Source of the DNA: Orientallactaga sibirica
Taxonomy: Eukaryota > Chordata > Mammalia > Rodentia > Dipodidae
Direction of reading: 5' to 3'
DNA: 64,000 bases
Assembly (NCBI GenBank): GCA_036365145.1
Contig: JAEOAD010000982.1
Span: forward strand, 4,118,001-4,182,000
This document shows, piece by piece, positions 12,120 to 24,205 of this stretch. The position numbers and the translations under genes were made by a program. The notes beneath the pieces were generated by a model. That model made no database searches. It saw nothing but the letters and a program-made list of their open reading frames with translations, and was not told the origin of the DNA. How positions within the stretch are numbered: position 1 is the stretch's first letter; the number at the start of each line of letters is the position of its first letter.

Positions 12120-12490
12120 TTTATTTATCTAGTTGAGCATGTGTTATGTATGTGTGTATCCATGTTAATATGTGTGTGGTCACACGTGTCATGTGGGTGT
12201 CCATGCACATATTTATGTGTATGTGGAGTCCAGAAGATAACTCAGGTCTCTCATTAGCCTGAAACAGTGTTCATCTCTTTTTGAGACAGAGTCTTTCATT
12301 GACCTGGAGCTCACTGACTCAAGCTAATCTGGCTAGCCAGCAAGCCTCAGGGAGCCTCCTATTTCCATGTTCCCAAACAGAGATCACAGGCATGCACCAC
12401 TATACTAGGCATGCACTACCAAACCAGGCATTGTTACATGAGCCCTGGGGACCAAACTCAGGTCCTCATGCTTGAGTCATCTCCCAAGAC
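12120..12490 (-). mobile_element. B4 SINE, antisense, with TG-rich tail
   Basis: Left to right: TG-rich stretch (12125-12230), GAGACAGAGTCTTTCATTGAC (B1 part reversed), TGGCTAGCCAGCAAGCC, ATCACAGGCATGCACCAC, and a reversed tRNA-type head with GGGGACCAAACTCAGGTCCT. This is the B4 layout read on the - strand. Confidence 0.8.
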
Positions 12491-15400
12491 CTCAATGCCT
12501 ATGTTGTGTTTTAGGCAATCATATAACAATTATATACAAAGGTAGATGAAGTATATACACTATAACCACATGAAGATGATATGAAGGCATACATAACTCC
12601 TTGCTTTACCAAGGCACATATACCATCAATCTTTCTGTGGAATTCAAGTCATGAACATTTTCTACCCAATCAAAATGTTCACTTATGTCTTTATGCTCTA
12701 TTGAAATGGCTATCCACTGTTGGGTAGATGAAAACAGGTAATTTAAAGATAGTAGCATATCACACCTTGTATGGGCAACCTCTGCTCTCACCCAATCCCA
12801 CCTTGAAACTGAATTCGGCATTTTCTATGTATCTAGCAGAGATCCAGTTCCATGACTCATAATCAGAGATGGATATTTTTGTGACAACTCTATGGAGAAA
12901 TTTGGTAGAGGGGTGGAGAAAGGTAACACCAGACAACACTTAAAAGCCAGCTCATTGCTCTCATTTGAAATTATGCCATTGTCTCCATATTTCTGATAAC
13001 CCCATCTTGTGTATTCTCTTCCTCATGGTTGTCCTTAGTTGTGCAAGAAAATTTAGCATTCACCCTTAGTTCATACTTCCCACTGTGCAAAAGAAAACTC
13101 AGTGAGTGGTGACTATTGCTTCTCCCGTGAATGTTTCCTGGAGAACACCATGCATTCATTAGGTAACATTCGGACTCAGCAAGGAAACACATGCTTACAA
13201 AATTTCTTTACTTTTCCCTTTTATTTCTGTTGAGTGTCAAAGAACGTACCTCTACCTCATAGAGCCTGAGGCAATCTCAATGAAGCCCTGTTATTATTCC
13301 GCTGTGACAGTGATCCCACATTCTGCTCCTACTCATACCTGTACATGCTGTGTACTTGAGTCCGTCCATGAATGTGTTACTCCACAAAGTGACACAGCCT
13401 GAAAGGGTGTGTTTATGCTATCATTAAAGCCTATATCCTATTGCACATAATTTCCATCAATAGAAGTGAGTTCAGGATGCCTCTGCTTCCTTTTAGTGGC
13501 TGAGGAAATTCCTACATTGTCAGTCTTTTCTTCTCCAGTTTAAACAAGCGTATCATCTTCCTTAAATTGCAACTCACATCTTAGTTTCTTTACCTGTCAT
13601 CATTTGCTTAGCTTTCCATTGATATCCCCTTCCAATACTTCTTTATGCTCTTTTATGTTTGAGGACCGAGTTTATACTCAGCCTTGAATAAGGTTGAATT
13701 TTAGCCATGCAAAATATTGAAAGATTTAATTTCCAAATTCTCATTTTATAGTGATGACATATAGGTAACATGTTAATTTTAAGGTTGAGTTAGTAATTGC
13801 TATTCTATATCATGGTAAATTGACTACTGAAATTAGAAAGAAACCAAGAAAATCCTAAGGTATTATATTACATTCTTCATTTATTTTAATCACCAATGAC
13901 TGTCAAGCACATATAAAACATTGAACTTTTAATGGTGGAAGCATGGGGGCCTATACGTAATTTTTTTTATCAGTTATGGACATACTTAGTATGGAAACAA
14001 CACACGTTAGTACCATCCTTTCCCTCATCCTTGCCCCTTCAAGATTCCCTTGAAAAGACAGAACCAAGTGTTCATGTGTATTTTTCTAATATGTGGCTGA
14101 TTTCTGGATATACTGCTTGGTCCAAGATTAAACACTTGGTCTAACTAAGGTCAACCACCACCATTCAACTAAGGACTAGGCAAAGCCTCTCATTTGAGAA
14201 ATCTAGAAATGTAGTTAGTCAATGATGGTGATAGAGCTCCAAGGTCATGCTGTTTTAGGTAGGCAGACAATAGTATTGGAGGTCACTAAAAGCTGGACCC
14301 CAGCTCCTGTTTCCCTGGCAACATTAGAAAGGGAAACATCACATCTCCCCTCCATAGGAATTAAAATACCATATGAAAGGGAAGAGCCACTTCTTCACTA
14401 GAGGAACAATGTCTTCTTGTTCTGGATGGAGCCTGTCAATTATTCACCTGGTAGAGACCACTTCTCATCTCCAGACATGCTAAAGAGGTGGAAGGAATGG
14501 TTATTCCCTTAATAATGTCATGTAATATACATCCCAGAAGTCCCCCTCAAGGCAGTTGCTCACAGATCTTCACTGCTAAATATGCCCACTTTTCTGAGTT
14601 CTAACTCAAATAGCATAACTTTCCCTTTTCCTCTACTTTCTCTTCTTTGGATGCAGGCCAAAATCCCAAGCATGTTTGTCCTGACACTTTGGAGCTTTTA
14701 CATGTTTTTCTAACAAATCTCCTTTGCCTTATTCATGCCTTATCACCTGTGTGCCCAATTTTTCATGGACACAAGACATAGAAGTCAAAAGTATGAAAAC
14801 CTTAACAATGTGTCTGAGATCCTTTTTGTGCCCTTTACAAACAGTCAAAGTTTTTAGAGAAGAGAGGGAGGGGGAAGCACAAATGTGAGAGGACCATTTG
14901 TTGCTAATAGAGGACAAGAGAAATGAAGAAAGAGTTGCCAGTTGCCATTTTCACCATGTATCTGAGCAACTGCATAGTGCCAGCACACTACTAATCCTTC
15001 CTCACATGAGATAGATTGAGCAGATTTCTAATTCTTAAATCTAAATGATTTCTGGGCAAGATCTTCTTCACCACCAGGATGGTGCAGGCATGTCACATGC
15101 AAGGCCACCCTGCCCCCACCCCATCTTCAGTAGCAGGTGTTCTCATTGACTTCCTGCAGACATCCACTGGGGGGCCTTTCTGCTTCCATTGACAATGACA
15201 ACGCCCCAACAGCGACTTGGAAATGGTTTTGCTCATTACTAGGTTTGTTAATAGGCAACAGTGGCCTACTGTAGACCTTCATGTCTTTTTAGACAAAGTA
15301 TTAAGCAAATTTGTATAAAAATCAGGATAGAGAGTGGGAAAAGAATATTTCTAAGCAGTTTTGAGAAATATCTTGCTTCTCTGTCATCCACTTATGTGCA

Positions 15401-16416
15401 TACTTAACAGGTTAGTCAATGGCTCTCAATTAGAGAGTTCTAGTAGGTAATGTTGATGCTGTTAACAAGACAATAATAATGTGTAAAAACTGAAATTAAG
15501 AAAGGGTCAGTATATGGATCAAAGAAAGCCAAGAAGGCTTTTGAGAGGAGGTAGTTTTGCATGTGGTATGAAGAGGTTCTGGAAGTTGGTAATAAGTAAA
15601 AAATGTATGTTTGAACCTGTGTCATTCTCTTTGCCTAGTTTTCATAAAGACTGTATATGTGTTAGAGTAAAACTATTTTAATAATGTTTAATAATCATGC
15701 CAACAGAATGACCCAGATGGAATGGAATAGAAGAAACAGGAAAAGAACATATCAGGGAGAACAGGCAATGATGGATTCTGCTTAATATGCTCAGGCAACA
15801 AAATCATTATCATGAAGAACATTCGATAAAGATATGGTGAAGACGTTTTTAAAAAGAAATCAGAGATTCTGGTGGCAGGGAGGAAGAAACAGCAGTACAG
15901 CATATGCAAATGAGAACATCCAGAAGAATGACAGTCTCCATCTGAGCAGAGAGGAGGAGGCTTGCTGAGCAGAGAAAAGCAAGGCCAAATCAACAGAGGC
16001 CTTGAGTGCTAGGTTCCCGAGTTTTCTGCTAATCCTGAAGTCAGTTGGCATGTTATCTGGAAGTTCAATGATAGCATGTTCTCCAATGGGGGAGCTTATT
16101 TGTGTCCGGTATGACTAAAGGGTCACAGTGAAAGAGTTAAGTGGCAACATTAAGAGGCAACAGCAGCAATGTGAACTAAAATGAGAAAGACTTCCACTGG
16201 CTTGGTGGAAATGTAAACAAAGGATAGATTTTGACTGGCATGGTAAGTCAAGGTTCATGGTGACAGATTTGATAAAGGGGAAAAGAACTTACAAGGTTAT
16301 TCATCCAATCAAATATTCAATAAATAGATATGCCAACAGATATACATTCTCTGATGTTATCATATCCGGAAAGAATTGATGTTATACACAGAGACTTTGT
16401 GACAAGTATACCAGGT
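12491..16416. other. Large unassigned block; no gene seen
   Basis: This is nearly 4 kb with no recognisable repeat, gene or RNA. Open frames are all about 100 codons or less and unfamiliar. It is the longest repeat-poor stretch in the window, so it is where conserved noncoding elements or exons would be sought first. Confidence 0.5.
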
Positions 16417-16767
16417 TGTAGCAGACAGCTTCATGTTCGCTGAGATGAACTTCCAGACCAGGCATAGTTATGGAGGAAGGGATATTTATTGTATCTTACA
16501 GATCCAGGGGAAGTTCCATAATGACAGAAAAAGCTGGCCTACGTTTCACAGGACCAGCAAAAGAGCAAAGCCACAGCCAAAAGTCACAGAATACCTCAGG
16601 AACTCCAACTAGGCACACTTTGCATAACTTTACAATGGACCCCTAAACCCACCACCACACCTTAAGATCCTCCCAGTGACATTTCCTCCAGCCAAGTGGC
16701 TGCAGATGCAAACTATAAACTAATAAAACAATGAATATATTGGGGGACATCTATTCAAACTACCACA
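16417..16767 (-). mobile_element. Solo LTR, MaLR/ERVL-like, family A (copy 2)
   Basis: A 351-bp element starting TGTAGCAGACAGC and ending CTACCACA on the + strand. The 5-bp duplication CAGGT lies at 16412-16416 and 16768-16772, which fixes both ends exactly. A 5-bp TSD and TG...CA ends are the rule for ERVL/MaLR LTRs. There is no internal region, so it is a solo LTR. Confidence 0.9.
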
Positions 16768-16901
16768 CAGGTATACACAATATCCATGACACTTAAGGGG
16801 GTCAGGCTTAGAAAATAGATAGAGCTTAAAAAGCCCTCAGCATTCTGAGTTTCATGAGCTATAGCCCTCATTATACATGATGATGTTTCTCCCCTCCTAT
16901 A

Positions 16902-17247
16902 TGTGGTAGTTTGAATTAGTTGTCTCCCATAAGCTCATGTGATTTGAATGCTTGGTTCCCAGCTGATGGCAATTTGGGAATTGGCGCCTTTCTGGAGGAG
17001 GTGTGTTGCTGGGGACAGACTTACGGTTGTTACTGCCAACTTCTCCCTGTCAGTGTTCAACTCCCCTGCTGCTATTGTCGACCTGATATTGGCCAGAAGG
17101 TGATGTCTAGCCTCTGCACATGCCATTGTTTTCCCTTGCCATCATGGAGCTTCCCCTCCAGTCTGTAAGCCAAAATAAACCCTTTCTCCCACAAGCTGCT
17201 TTTGGCACAATGAGATGCCGTCTCATGCCGAACAAAGGAAACAGTCA
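16902..17247 (+). mobile_element. Solo LTR, MaLR-like, family C
   Basis: It starts TGTGGTAGTTTGAATTAG, has GAGGAGGTGTGTTGCTGGGG, CCATCATGGAGCTTCCCC and then GTAAGCCAAAATAAACCC (AATAAA signal). It is a distinct family from A and B. The 3' edge is approximate. Confidence 0.8.
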
Positions 17248-17719
17248 CTGGAGTAATTTTCAAGTTCTTTGGTTCCAGTGAGGTATCCCAGCTGAGAAAG
17301 GTTGCCTAGGATCTAAGCAGAAGTTGCCATGAGATACCTATCTCTTCCATTCACTGCCCATTACCAACCTTCTCATATTATTGCTTCAGTTGTTCAAGAT
17401 TTTGTGCCAGGAGTATGACAAGATTTTAGTATAGGAGAAGTCTTTAAGGGAGATGCTGCAAAATAAGCCCCAAAGCTTGGTAAGACTTTATAAAAACATC
17501 CCTCTCAAAAAAATTATTTACCATGTATAAAGAGAGAAAATTGAAGGGTAAGGCACGTTGTAGAAATGGTGAGAAGATTGGGGGAAGATGGGAGAAAGTG
17601 AGGTGGGGAATGTGGACAGACTGTAGGGGGCCTGGAATATTCTAACATCTAACAGAGTTCAGACATTATGCAGAGGACCTGTAGCTGTGGAAGTGAGTAG
17701 GTTTGAGAGTGACAGGACA

Positions 17720-17723
<4 letters not shown>
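17248..17723. other. No gene seen
   Basis: Unassigned sequence, purine-rich near 17560-17620. Confidence 0.45.

Positions 17724-17750
<27 letters not shown>
17724..17750. repeat. Poly-T tract (27 bases)
   Basis: An uninterrupted T run. The sequence after it (GGCCAGATAAG) is not a recognisable SINE, so this may be the tail of an unidentified antisense retrocopy. Confidence 0.95.
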
Positions 17751-18648
17751 GGCCAGATAAGAAAACTAATGGCAGATGTGCTCTAAGAAGAAATGACCAG
17801 AAGAGTAAAGAAACTACTATCTGTATGATATATCAGGGACAGTGGGCTACTCACTCACCTACTAGTGCATATACAAAAAAAAAAAAATCAAGACTCAAAA
17901 ATGTTTCTACAACTAGAGTGGACAGGCACAGTTGGTAAGGGAAGATGGAGACCGCTGGGAAGCAGGGAACCATGCAGGAGTGAATTTATATCAAGTCAGG
18001 TGATAAATGATAAGGCTTGACAAAAAGGAAGTAGCAGTCACAGTGGGGAGGAAAAGACACCGTTGGAATGACAATAAAAGGGAGATTAGTTAATCTCAGA
18101 TCTATTCCCTTTCTCAGATATGTGTGACAAAAAGGCACAAAAGAGGCCAGCACTGGGGGAGACTCAGAGTTAGGGGATAAAGGGAGCCAACAGAAGAGAC
18201 AGGGAACAGGAAGACAATGTCAAGGGCACAACACTGTGGGAAGTCATGTGTAATACTTAAGAAAAGGGATCTCTAAAGAAAGTAAGCACAAAAACCAGAA
18301 ATATCTATCTCAAAGATATAGATCTCATTACGTTTTTCAAACATTCTTCTGATCCTAGTCTCATGAAAAGTAAACAAAACCCAAATACTTTGCTCGAAAT
18401 TTCTTTCACATAGGATAGGATAATGTCATGCCCTTGCTTCTTTCATCAGTCTTATTTACTCAAAGTACTTCATTCTGATTGCACACAAAAATATAATAGA
18501 GATAAAAAGATATCACCATATTGCTTGACCAGACCTGCCGTCATAAGCAATCAATTTACCCCAGGGAATTCCTTAAAAATATATTCAAGACTGGTATATC
18601 TCTATTGTTATAGTATGAACAAAGTAGAACAAAAATAGCAAAGATGAA
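17751..18648. other. No gene seen
   Basis: Unassigned, purine-rich sequence with an A run at 17876-17887. No gene or family is recognised. Confidence 0.45.
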
Positions 18649-18729
18649 GCTGGGCTGAAGCTCAGTGTACAGTGTGTTCTTGAAGTACAAGGATTCAAGT
18701 TCAATCTTTAGCACTAAAATTTAAAAAAA
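18649..18729 (+). mobile_element. ID-type SINE
   Basis: A short tRNA-derived head (GCTGGGCTGAAGCTCAGTG) is followed by a B-box-like GATTCAAGTTCAATC and AGCACTAAAATTTAAAAAA, the usual layout of rodent ID elements. Confidence 0.75.
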
Positions 18730-18894
18730 GAGCAGAAAAGAGCACTGTCCCGCCTTGTAGATCAACTAGATATGCATAAAAATTTACACAAATTAAGCAA
18801 TGAGAAAAAGTAAACCCTGTATAAACTGGTGGAGGGGGCTGGAAAGGATCATGGAATCTTACAAATGATTAAAATTACATTTTGCTAGGTATCT

Positions 18895-19099
18895 GGGAAC
18901 TGGAGAGTTGGCTCATCAGTTAAGGCACCTGCCGGCAAAATCTAAGGACCCACGTAAGCCAGATGGATAAGGTGGCACATGCATCTGGAGTCTGTTTGCA
19001 GTGGATAGAGACTCTGGCATGCTCATTCTCTCTTACTCTCTATATGCCTTTTTCTCACTCGCTCTCACTCTCTTAAATAAATAAATAAAATATTTTTAA
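18895..19099 (+). mobile_element. DIP SINE
   Basis: Head GGAACTGGAGAGTTGGCTC, GACCCACGTAAGCCAGATGG, CATCTGGAGTCTG core, CT-rich stretch, and tail AAATAAATAAATAAAAT. Confidence 0.9.
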
Positions 19100-19849
19100 G
19101 TTATTTTGTGTTTTTATTACCTGTTGCATAATTGTTTATATGGTTGCCTTTGAAATGGCTAAAAATGTATTAAAATGAACTATGGTTATTTGGGGAAAGT
19201 ACAATGAGGAAAGAATTTATTTCTTAGAATAAATTGCCATAGCTAAAATGTTATAGTTAAATGCCATCGAGTAAATAAGAACCTTATACAATGTATTTTT
19301 ATGAAAAAAAGTCAGAATGGCCTTATAAAGTTGTACTTCAAATTTTAAAAGATGAGATTAAAATATGAATGAGTACTTAAAGACCAAAAATATTATTTTA
19401 GAAGCTTTTCAGGAAAGTATGCAAGGCTATGTTATTTACATAAAACAGCAGAAAATAAGAGCAGCTCTATAAGAGAGATTTATTCATTCATTTATGGTGA
19501 AATGGGGATTCATGTTTATTTGATATCAGTCATGAGAATTATCATAAAACATTTTCTAAAACAGAAACATATGATTAAAACAACAACAACTTTAAACACA
19601 TTTCCCATCCCCAAAGACAGATAGAAATAAAATCATAGAAAGTGAATACGAAAAATGGAAGAAGAAAATAGTTAACAAGAGATAAAAATTATTCCACAGA
19701 AAGATTCTGTAACATATAACCAGCTCTAAGAGCAAGATTCTTTAAAGGTGAACTTGAATGAGAATGCAACTGTGTGAAAGAAAATTCCCAGTTGATTCTA
19801 CATAACATGTGAGAGAGATACTTTTGAAAGACACGAAGAGATTAAAAGG
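19100..19849. other. No gene seen
   Basis: AT-rich unassigned sequence with no notable frame. Confidence 0.45.
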
Positions 19850-19983
19850 TTGGGAGTCCTTCATGCATGCCTGTATTCCCACCACCTGCAAGTGAAGCAG
19901 GAGGATCAGGAGTGAAGATCTTTGGCTACATAGTGAGTTCAAGGCTAGCCTGGGTTACATGAGACCCTGTTTTAAACAAAAGA
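19850..19983 (+). mobile_element. B1 SINE, diverged
   Basis: GCCTGTATTCCCACCACC, GAAGCAGGAGGATCAGG, CAAGGCTAGCCTGGGTTAC and ATGAGACCCTGTTTTAAAC appear in B1 order. Confidence 0.75.
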
Positions 19984-20591
19984 AAAAGAGAGATGAAAAG
20001 AGTAGAAAACACTGGAACCATCTAAATTCATGTGTATAAATTAATGTTCTTTGCAAATTGTTTCATCATTTCAAAAGGAAAAATGCCTTATAACTCCAAA
20101 AATGTCTACAAAAATTCCTCTTTTCATAACTTCTAAATTGTTCTGGTACCTCATGGTCTATATTAACATGTCTTTTATTTTCTGAAACTTTTGGTTGCAA
20201 GTGACAATATTACAATTCAGATTAGGTTAAACCCAAAAGGAATGAGGATACTCACTGTGCATGCAGTCCAATGTTCCCTACCAAATACGCCCAGGTCCTA
20301 TCCCCAGAGCCTGGCAATACACTTCTGTACACAGCAAGAGTGGCTTTTGTTTGTGCAGTAAATTAAGAATGGGGAGATGAGTTGATTATCTTGGATTGTC
20401 TGGATAGGCTCAGTTTAATCACAAAGAGCCATATAAAAGACAAAAGAAAAAGACAAATCTTACAGAAACAGAGATCTGAATGCTGTGGAGCCATAAACCA
20501 AGGAGTATGGGCAATCCCCCTTGTGTCTGGGAAGGGCAAGGAAATGGATTTTTCCCTAGAGTAAGCAGTCATGTGACCTCAGAACTAAAGA

Positions 20592-20638
20592 ATATATATA
20601 TTATATATAATATATATTATATATATATATAATTTATA
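20592..20638. repeat. (TA)n-rich palindromic tract
   Basis: Runs of TATATA broken by AATATA create several self-complementary stretches at the SINE insertion point. Confidence 0.9.
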
Positions 20639-20863
20639 TGAGAGAGGAAGAGAGAAAGGTAGAGCCAGAGGGAGAGGAAGAGAGGGAAAAAGAGAGAGAG
20701 AGAGAATGAGAATGGGCCTGCAAGGCCCTCCAGCTGCTGTAAACAAACTTCAGATGCATGCACCACCATGTGCATCTGGCTTTACGCAGGTGCTGGGGAA
20801 TCAAACCTGGGTCCTTTGGTTTTGCCTGCAAGCGCCTTGATGGCTAAACCAGCTCTCCATTCC
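20636..20863 (-). mobile_element. DIP SINE, antisense, inside the MLT1-like LTR
   Basis: GA-rich tract 20639-20706, then GCTGTAAACAAACTTCAGATG, CATCTGGCTTTACG, GGGGAATCAAACCTGGGTCC and the reversed head ending AGCTCTCCATTCC. Confidence 0.88.
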
Positions 20864-20933
20864 CAATGTGTGTTTACATACCACTAAGTTTGCAGCAAAT
20901 GTCTTACAGCAACAGTAGGAAATGATTATACTC

Positions 20934-21281
20934 ACGTTACTGAGGAACTCAACATTATATCTAGTCACAAGGCTCAGCTAGTGCTGTGAACATGTCTAAT
21001 AATCCTTAAGCAATAATTTTGCTACATTGGTTTTATTTTCAGACAAATTTTCCCATGTAGTACAAGGCTTTTCTTTTTTAAATGAAAGGGGACCACCTGT
21101 TTACACTGGGTTGTGGCCCAATTAAGAATGGCAATTGCGGAAGAAAATCAAGAGTGTTCTTTTTTAATCTCCACACAAACTAAGGGAGATGCAGCACTTC
21201 AGTAGATAATTTCTCAGTCATCCCAACTTTGTGTTCGGGATGGAGGAGGGGAGGGTCTTCTTCATAGAAACCATAGGAATG
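20934..21281. other. No gene seen
   Basis: No gene or family is recognised. Confidence 0.45.
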
Positions 21282-21478
21282 GACTTGGGGCTGAGAGAAG
21301 GCTCAGCAACTAAAGATGCTTGCGTGTAGCGGCTGACCATGCAGGTTAATTCCTCAACTACCCATGTACAGTTGAATACAAAAAGTGGTGCAAGCATCTG
21401 GCATTCATTTGCAGCAGCAAGAGACCTTGACATGCCAACACACACACACACACACATCAATACATAGAAACTTTCAAT
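21282..21478 (+). mobile_element. DIP-related SINE, old copy
   Basis: Diverged head GGGGCTGAGAGAAGGCTCAG, then CATCTGGCATTCATTTGCAG and an (AC)n tract. It is more eroded than its neighbour at 21496, so probably older. Confidence 0.7.
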
Positions 21479-21495
21479 AAAAAGAAACCACATGG

Positions 21496-21694
21496 GGGAG
21501 GCTGGAGAGATGGCTTAGTGGTTAAGGCGTTTGCCTGCAAAGCCAAAGGACCTTGGTTTGATTCCTCAGGACCCACAGAATCCAGCTGCACAAGGGGGCA
21601 CTTGCATCTGGAATTTGTTTGCAGTAGCTGGAGGCCCTGGCACACCCATTCTCGCCCCGTCTAATAAATAAATAAAAATAAAAATAAATTTAAA
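21496..21694 (+). mobile_element. DIP SINE with exact target-site duplication
   Basis: The copy is close to the family pattern (GGCTGGAGAGATGGCTTAG, GCAAAGCCAAAGGACC, CATCTGGAATTTG). The 15-bp duplication AAAGAAACCACATGG lies at 21481-21495 and 21695-21709 with no mismatch, so the insertion is comparatively young. It landed just downstream of the older DIP copy. Confidence 0.93.
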
Positions 21695-21821
21695 AAAGAA
21701 ACCACATGGACTTAGGTACCCATCAGAAAAATGAAGTTTGTTATTTGAAGGGGAGAAAGGAAAGGGCAATGCATAGAAAAAACATTAAAAGTTCTCCCTG
21801 ATGCAAACAAACGACTTAAAA

Positions 21822-21960
21822 AATATGGTGGAGCACGCCTTTAATCCCAGCACTCAGGAGGCAGAGGTAGGAGGATTGCCATGAGTTTGAGGCCAGCCTA
21901 AGAGCACATAGTGAATTTCAGGTCAGCCTGGGCTAGAGTGAAATCCTACCTCGAAAAACA
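21822..21960 (+). mobile_element. B1 SINE
   Basis: GCACGCCTTTAATCCCAGC, GGAGGCAGAGGTAGGAGG and GGTCAGCCTGGGCTAGAG are present. The ...CATAGTGAATT.CAGG segment is characteristic of the B1 copies in this genome. Confidence 0.92.
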
Positions 21961-22346
21961 TATATATACATTCAATGTTCAATCAAAAATTCAAAATGGA
22001 CAGAAATTCTTTTGATTCTTTATTATATTTTAATAACATGATTATAAAATGAAAAAAATACAAAGGTTTGATTTGATTTCTGATTTCATAAAGACCTTTA
22101 GCCCTGACCTTCTAATTATGGACCTGGCTCTAACATAAAGTGACCATATTAATCCATGCATCTGGAAACTTAGACATTAAGGAACAATTAGTAATAGGCA
22201 AAACAATTATTAAATTGCAATGTCTATGTGGCACTGTTTTCAACCCAAGGCCCTTAGAGCAACCAGAATTCTGGGAAGTTGCTGGTTTGTCCAATCAGAC
22301 AGCAGAGCGCCAGGATTCTGCTAATAGACTGCCTCTCCCCCTTCAC
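21961..22346. other. No gene seen
   Basis: AT-rich unassigned sequence. Confidence 0.45.
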
Positions 22347-22558
22347 TTTTAAAAAATATTTTTTAATTATTTTATTTATTTGAGAAAGAGAGAGGCAGAT
22401 AGAGAAAGAATGGGTTCACCAAGGCCTCTAGCCACTGCATACAAACTTGACACATGTGCCACCTAGTGCATCTGGCTCACATGGATACTGTGGAATCGAA
22501 CCTGAGTCCTTAGGCTTTGCAGGCAAGAGCGGTAATCACTAAGCCATCTTTCCAGCCC
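22347..22558 (-). mobile_element. DIP SINE, antisense
   Basis: TTATTTATTTGAG tail end, GCCACTGCATACAAACTTG, GCATCTGGCTCACATGG and the reversed head AGCCATCTTTCCAGCCC. It is head to tail with another antisense copy directly to the right. Confidence 0.9.
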
Positions 22559-22569
22559 TAGAATATTTT

Positions 22570-22588
22570 TAAATATTATTTATTTATT

Positions 22589-22623
<35 letters not shown>

Positions 22624-22817
22624 TTTGAGAGAAAGAGGCAGAGAGAGAGAGAGAGAGAGAGAGAATGGGCACACAGGGGCCTCTTGCCACTACAAATGAA
22701 TTCCCAACACATGAGCCACTTTGTGCATCTGGCTTTATGTGAGCACTGAGGAATCTAATCCAGGCCAACAGGCTTTGTAGTCATGCGCCTTTAACTGCTG
22801 AGCCATCTCTTCAGCCC
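22570..22817 (-). mobile_element. DIP SINE, antisense, with long (TTTA)n tail
   Basis: A (TTTA)n run at about 22573-22627, the (GA)n tract, GCCACTACAAATGAATTCCC and AGCCATCTCTTCAGCCCC. With its left neighbour it forms a tandem pair in the same orientation. Confidence 0.9.
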
Positions 22818-24039
22818 CCACCCCCTTCATTCTTTGATCAGTTATCACAGAGCCCTAACTTTTTGTTTGGAAATGCTTCATCACACCCAAGGAACAGTGC
22901 TGGTGAAAGCTTCCCAGATGACCAGAGTCTCTGAAGCCCAAGTGGCAGTGCGATGTCACCATCATGAGTGTGTCTTACAGAACTATTTTAATGTCTTCAC
23001 TCTTTTCCAGTGAACATGTCTAACTCTGATCTGACGATGGCAGTGAGAAAGGATTTCAATGTACTCTGAAGACTTACTGGGATGAATGTAAGTTGGAAAG
23101 CACATCTGTTATCTCTAGCGTCCTCATCTTGCTTATCTTTCCAATTCCCAGGTGCCCACTAAGTCAATCCTGGGTGAATAAACCCTTTTTGCCCCTTCTC
23201 ACTCCTTGACTATAAATGTAACTTTAAGGCTGCACGTAAAAAAAAAAAAGACCTAGCTATTCTTCTTCTTTCGGGTTCTGTATTTTTTAATCACCATTGC
23301 CATGCATTTATGCATTTGATGTTTGTTACCTTCAGACATTGAAGCTAAGGGTCTGAAGTCAGGGTTAAGTGAAAGGTCCAGGGAGTTGTAAGCAGCAATG
23401 ATTCTGACATTACTGCTAGTGAAAATTGCACATGAGTGTATACAGGCATGTGCATGTGCACACACAAACCCAGGATATTTAAAAGGAATTCTAAATGTTG
23501 AAGATAATGCAGATTGGAATGCAGCCAGCAAAAATGTCATTCTCCTGCTTAATGGAAAGATTAATAAATCAAAACCATGAATTATATATGAAGTCTCACC
23601 CAGGATCTCAGTTATTTTTAGCATGAAAAAGTAACATGATACTGCAGGTAGGTTTTGTGCCAATGCCATAACCTGAGGAGCAAGTGCCAAGGAAAACGGG
23701 CTGGAATGTCTCAATCAACAAAAGCAAAGACAAAAAAACTCAGCGTTGTCCAGAAGACAGCACGGCTTTGCTCATTGCAAAATTGAATGGCAAATGGGAT
23801 GGAAGCAGTCTCAAGTGTGGGGAGAGAACTTCTCCAGCATACTGATAGCTATGCAAATAATGAACTGGGTCTGAAGTGCAGTGTGCCCTGCTTTTCAAGG
23901 AAGGGAAGAAGGTACTGCACAGCTGGGATTCTCACTTGCCCAAAGGAGAAAGGCCACTGTCTGAAACCAAAATGAAGGCAGATAATTAGCACAAGACAAA
24001 GCCACATAAGTATTCAGACAAAAATCAGCACATAGACTT
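22818..24039. other. No gene seen
   Basis: Unassigned. A 12-base A run near 23239, preceded by GAATAAACCC at 23175, could be the 3' end of an unidentified retrocopy. A 153-codon - strand frame at 23253-23714 matches nothing I know and contains no recognisable motif. Confidence 0.4.
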
Positions 24040-24205
24040 TGGACTGCACATCCCAGGTCAGCCACTCTGCCTTGTCGCCATGAAATAAGTGACCATTTAG
24101 AAGCCTTTGGTTTCTTGTCAGTAAAATAACAGTGACAGCTATTACACAAGGGTTTCAGAAGGATTTGGGGAAATGATATGTGTGTTTCCTACTATGATGT
24201 TGAGT
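24040..24205 (+). mobile_element. MIR SINE fragment
   Basis: GGTTTCTTGTCAGTAAAATA then CAGTGACAGCTATTACACAAGG and GGGGAAATGATATG follow the MIR order (loss-tolerant match to the family). Confidence 0.65.

Larger units (their letters stand above)
20262..20933 (+). mobile_element. MLT1-like LTR, split by a DIP SINE
   Basis: Blocks of an old MaLR LTR lie in order: AATACGCCCAGGTCCTATCC, GGGGAGATGAGTTGATTATC, TTTAATCACAAAGAGCC, GGGAAGGGCAAGGAAATGG and, beyond the inserted SINE, CCACTAAGTTTGCAGC then AACAGTAGGAAATG at 20881-20924. The SINE (20636-20863) and an AT repeat separate the LTR body from its 3' end. Confidence 0.8.

Noticed and set aside
23253..23714. 153-codon - strand frame as a gene
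   Set aside because: No motif, homologue or flanking splice pattern is recognised, and the length is within chance for 64 kb.
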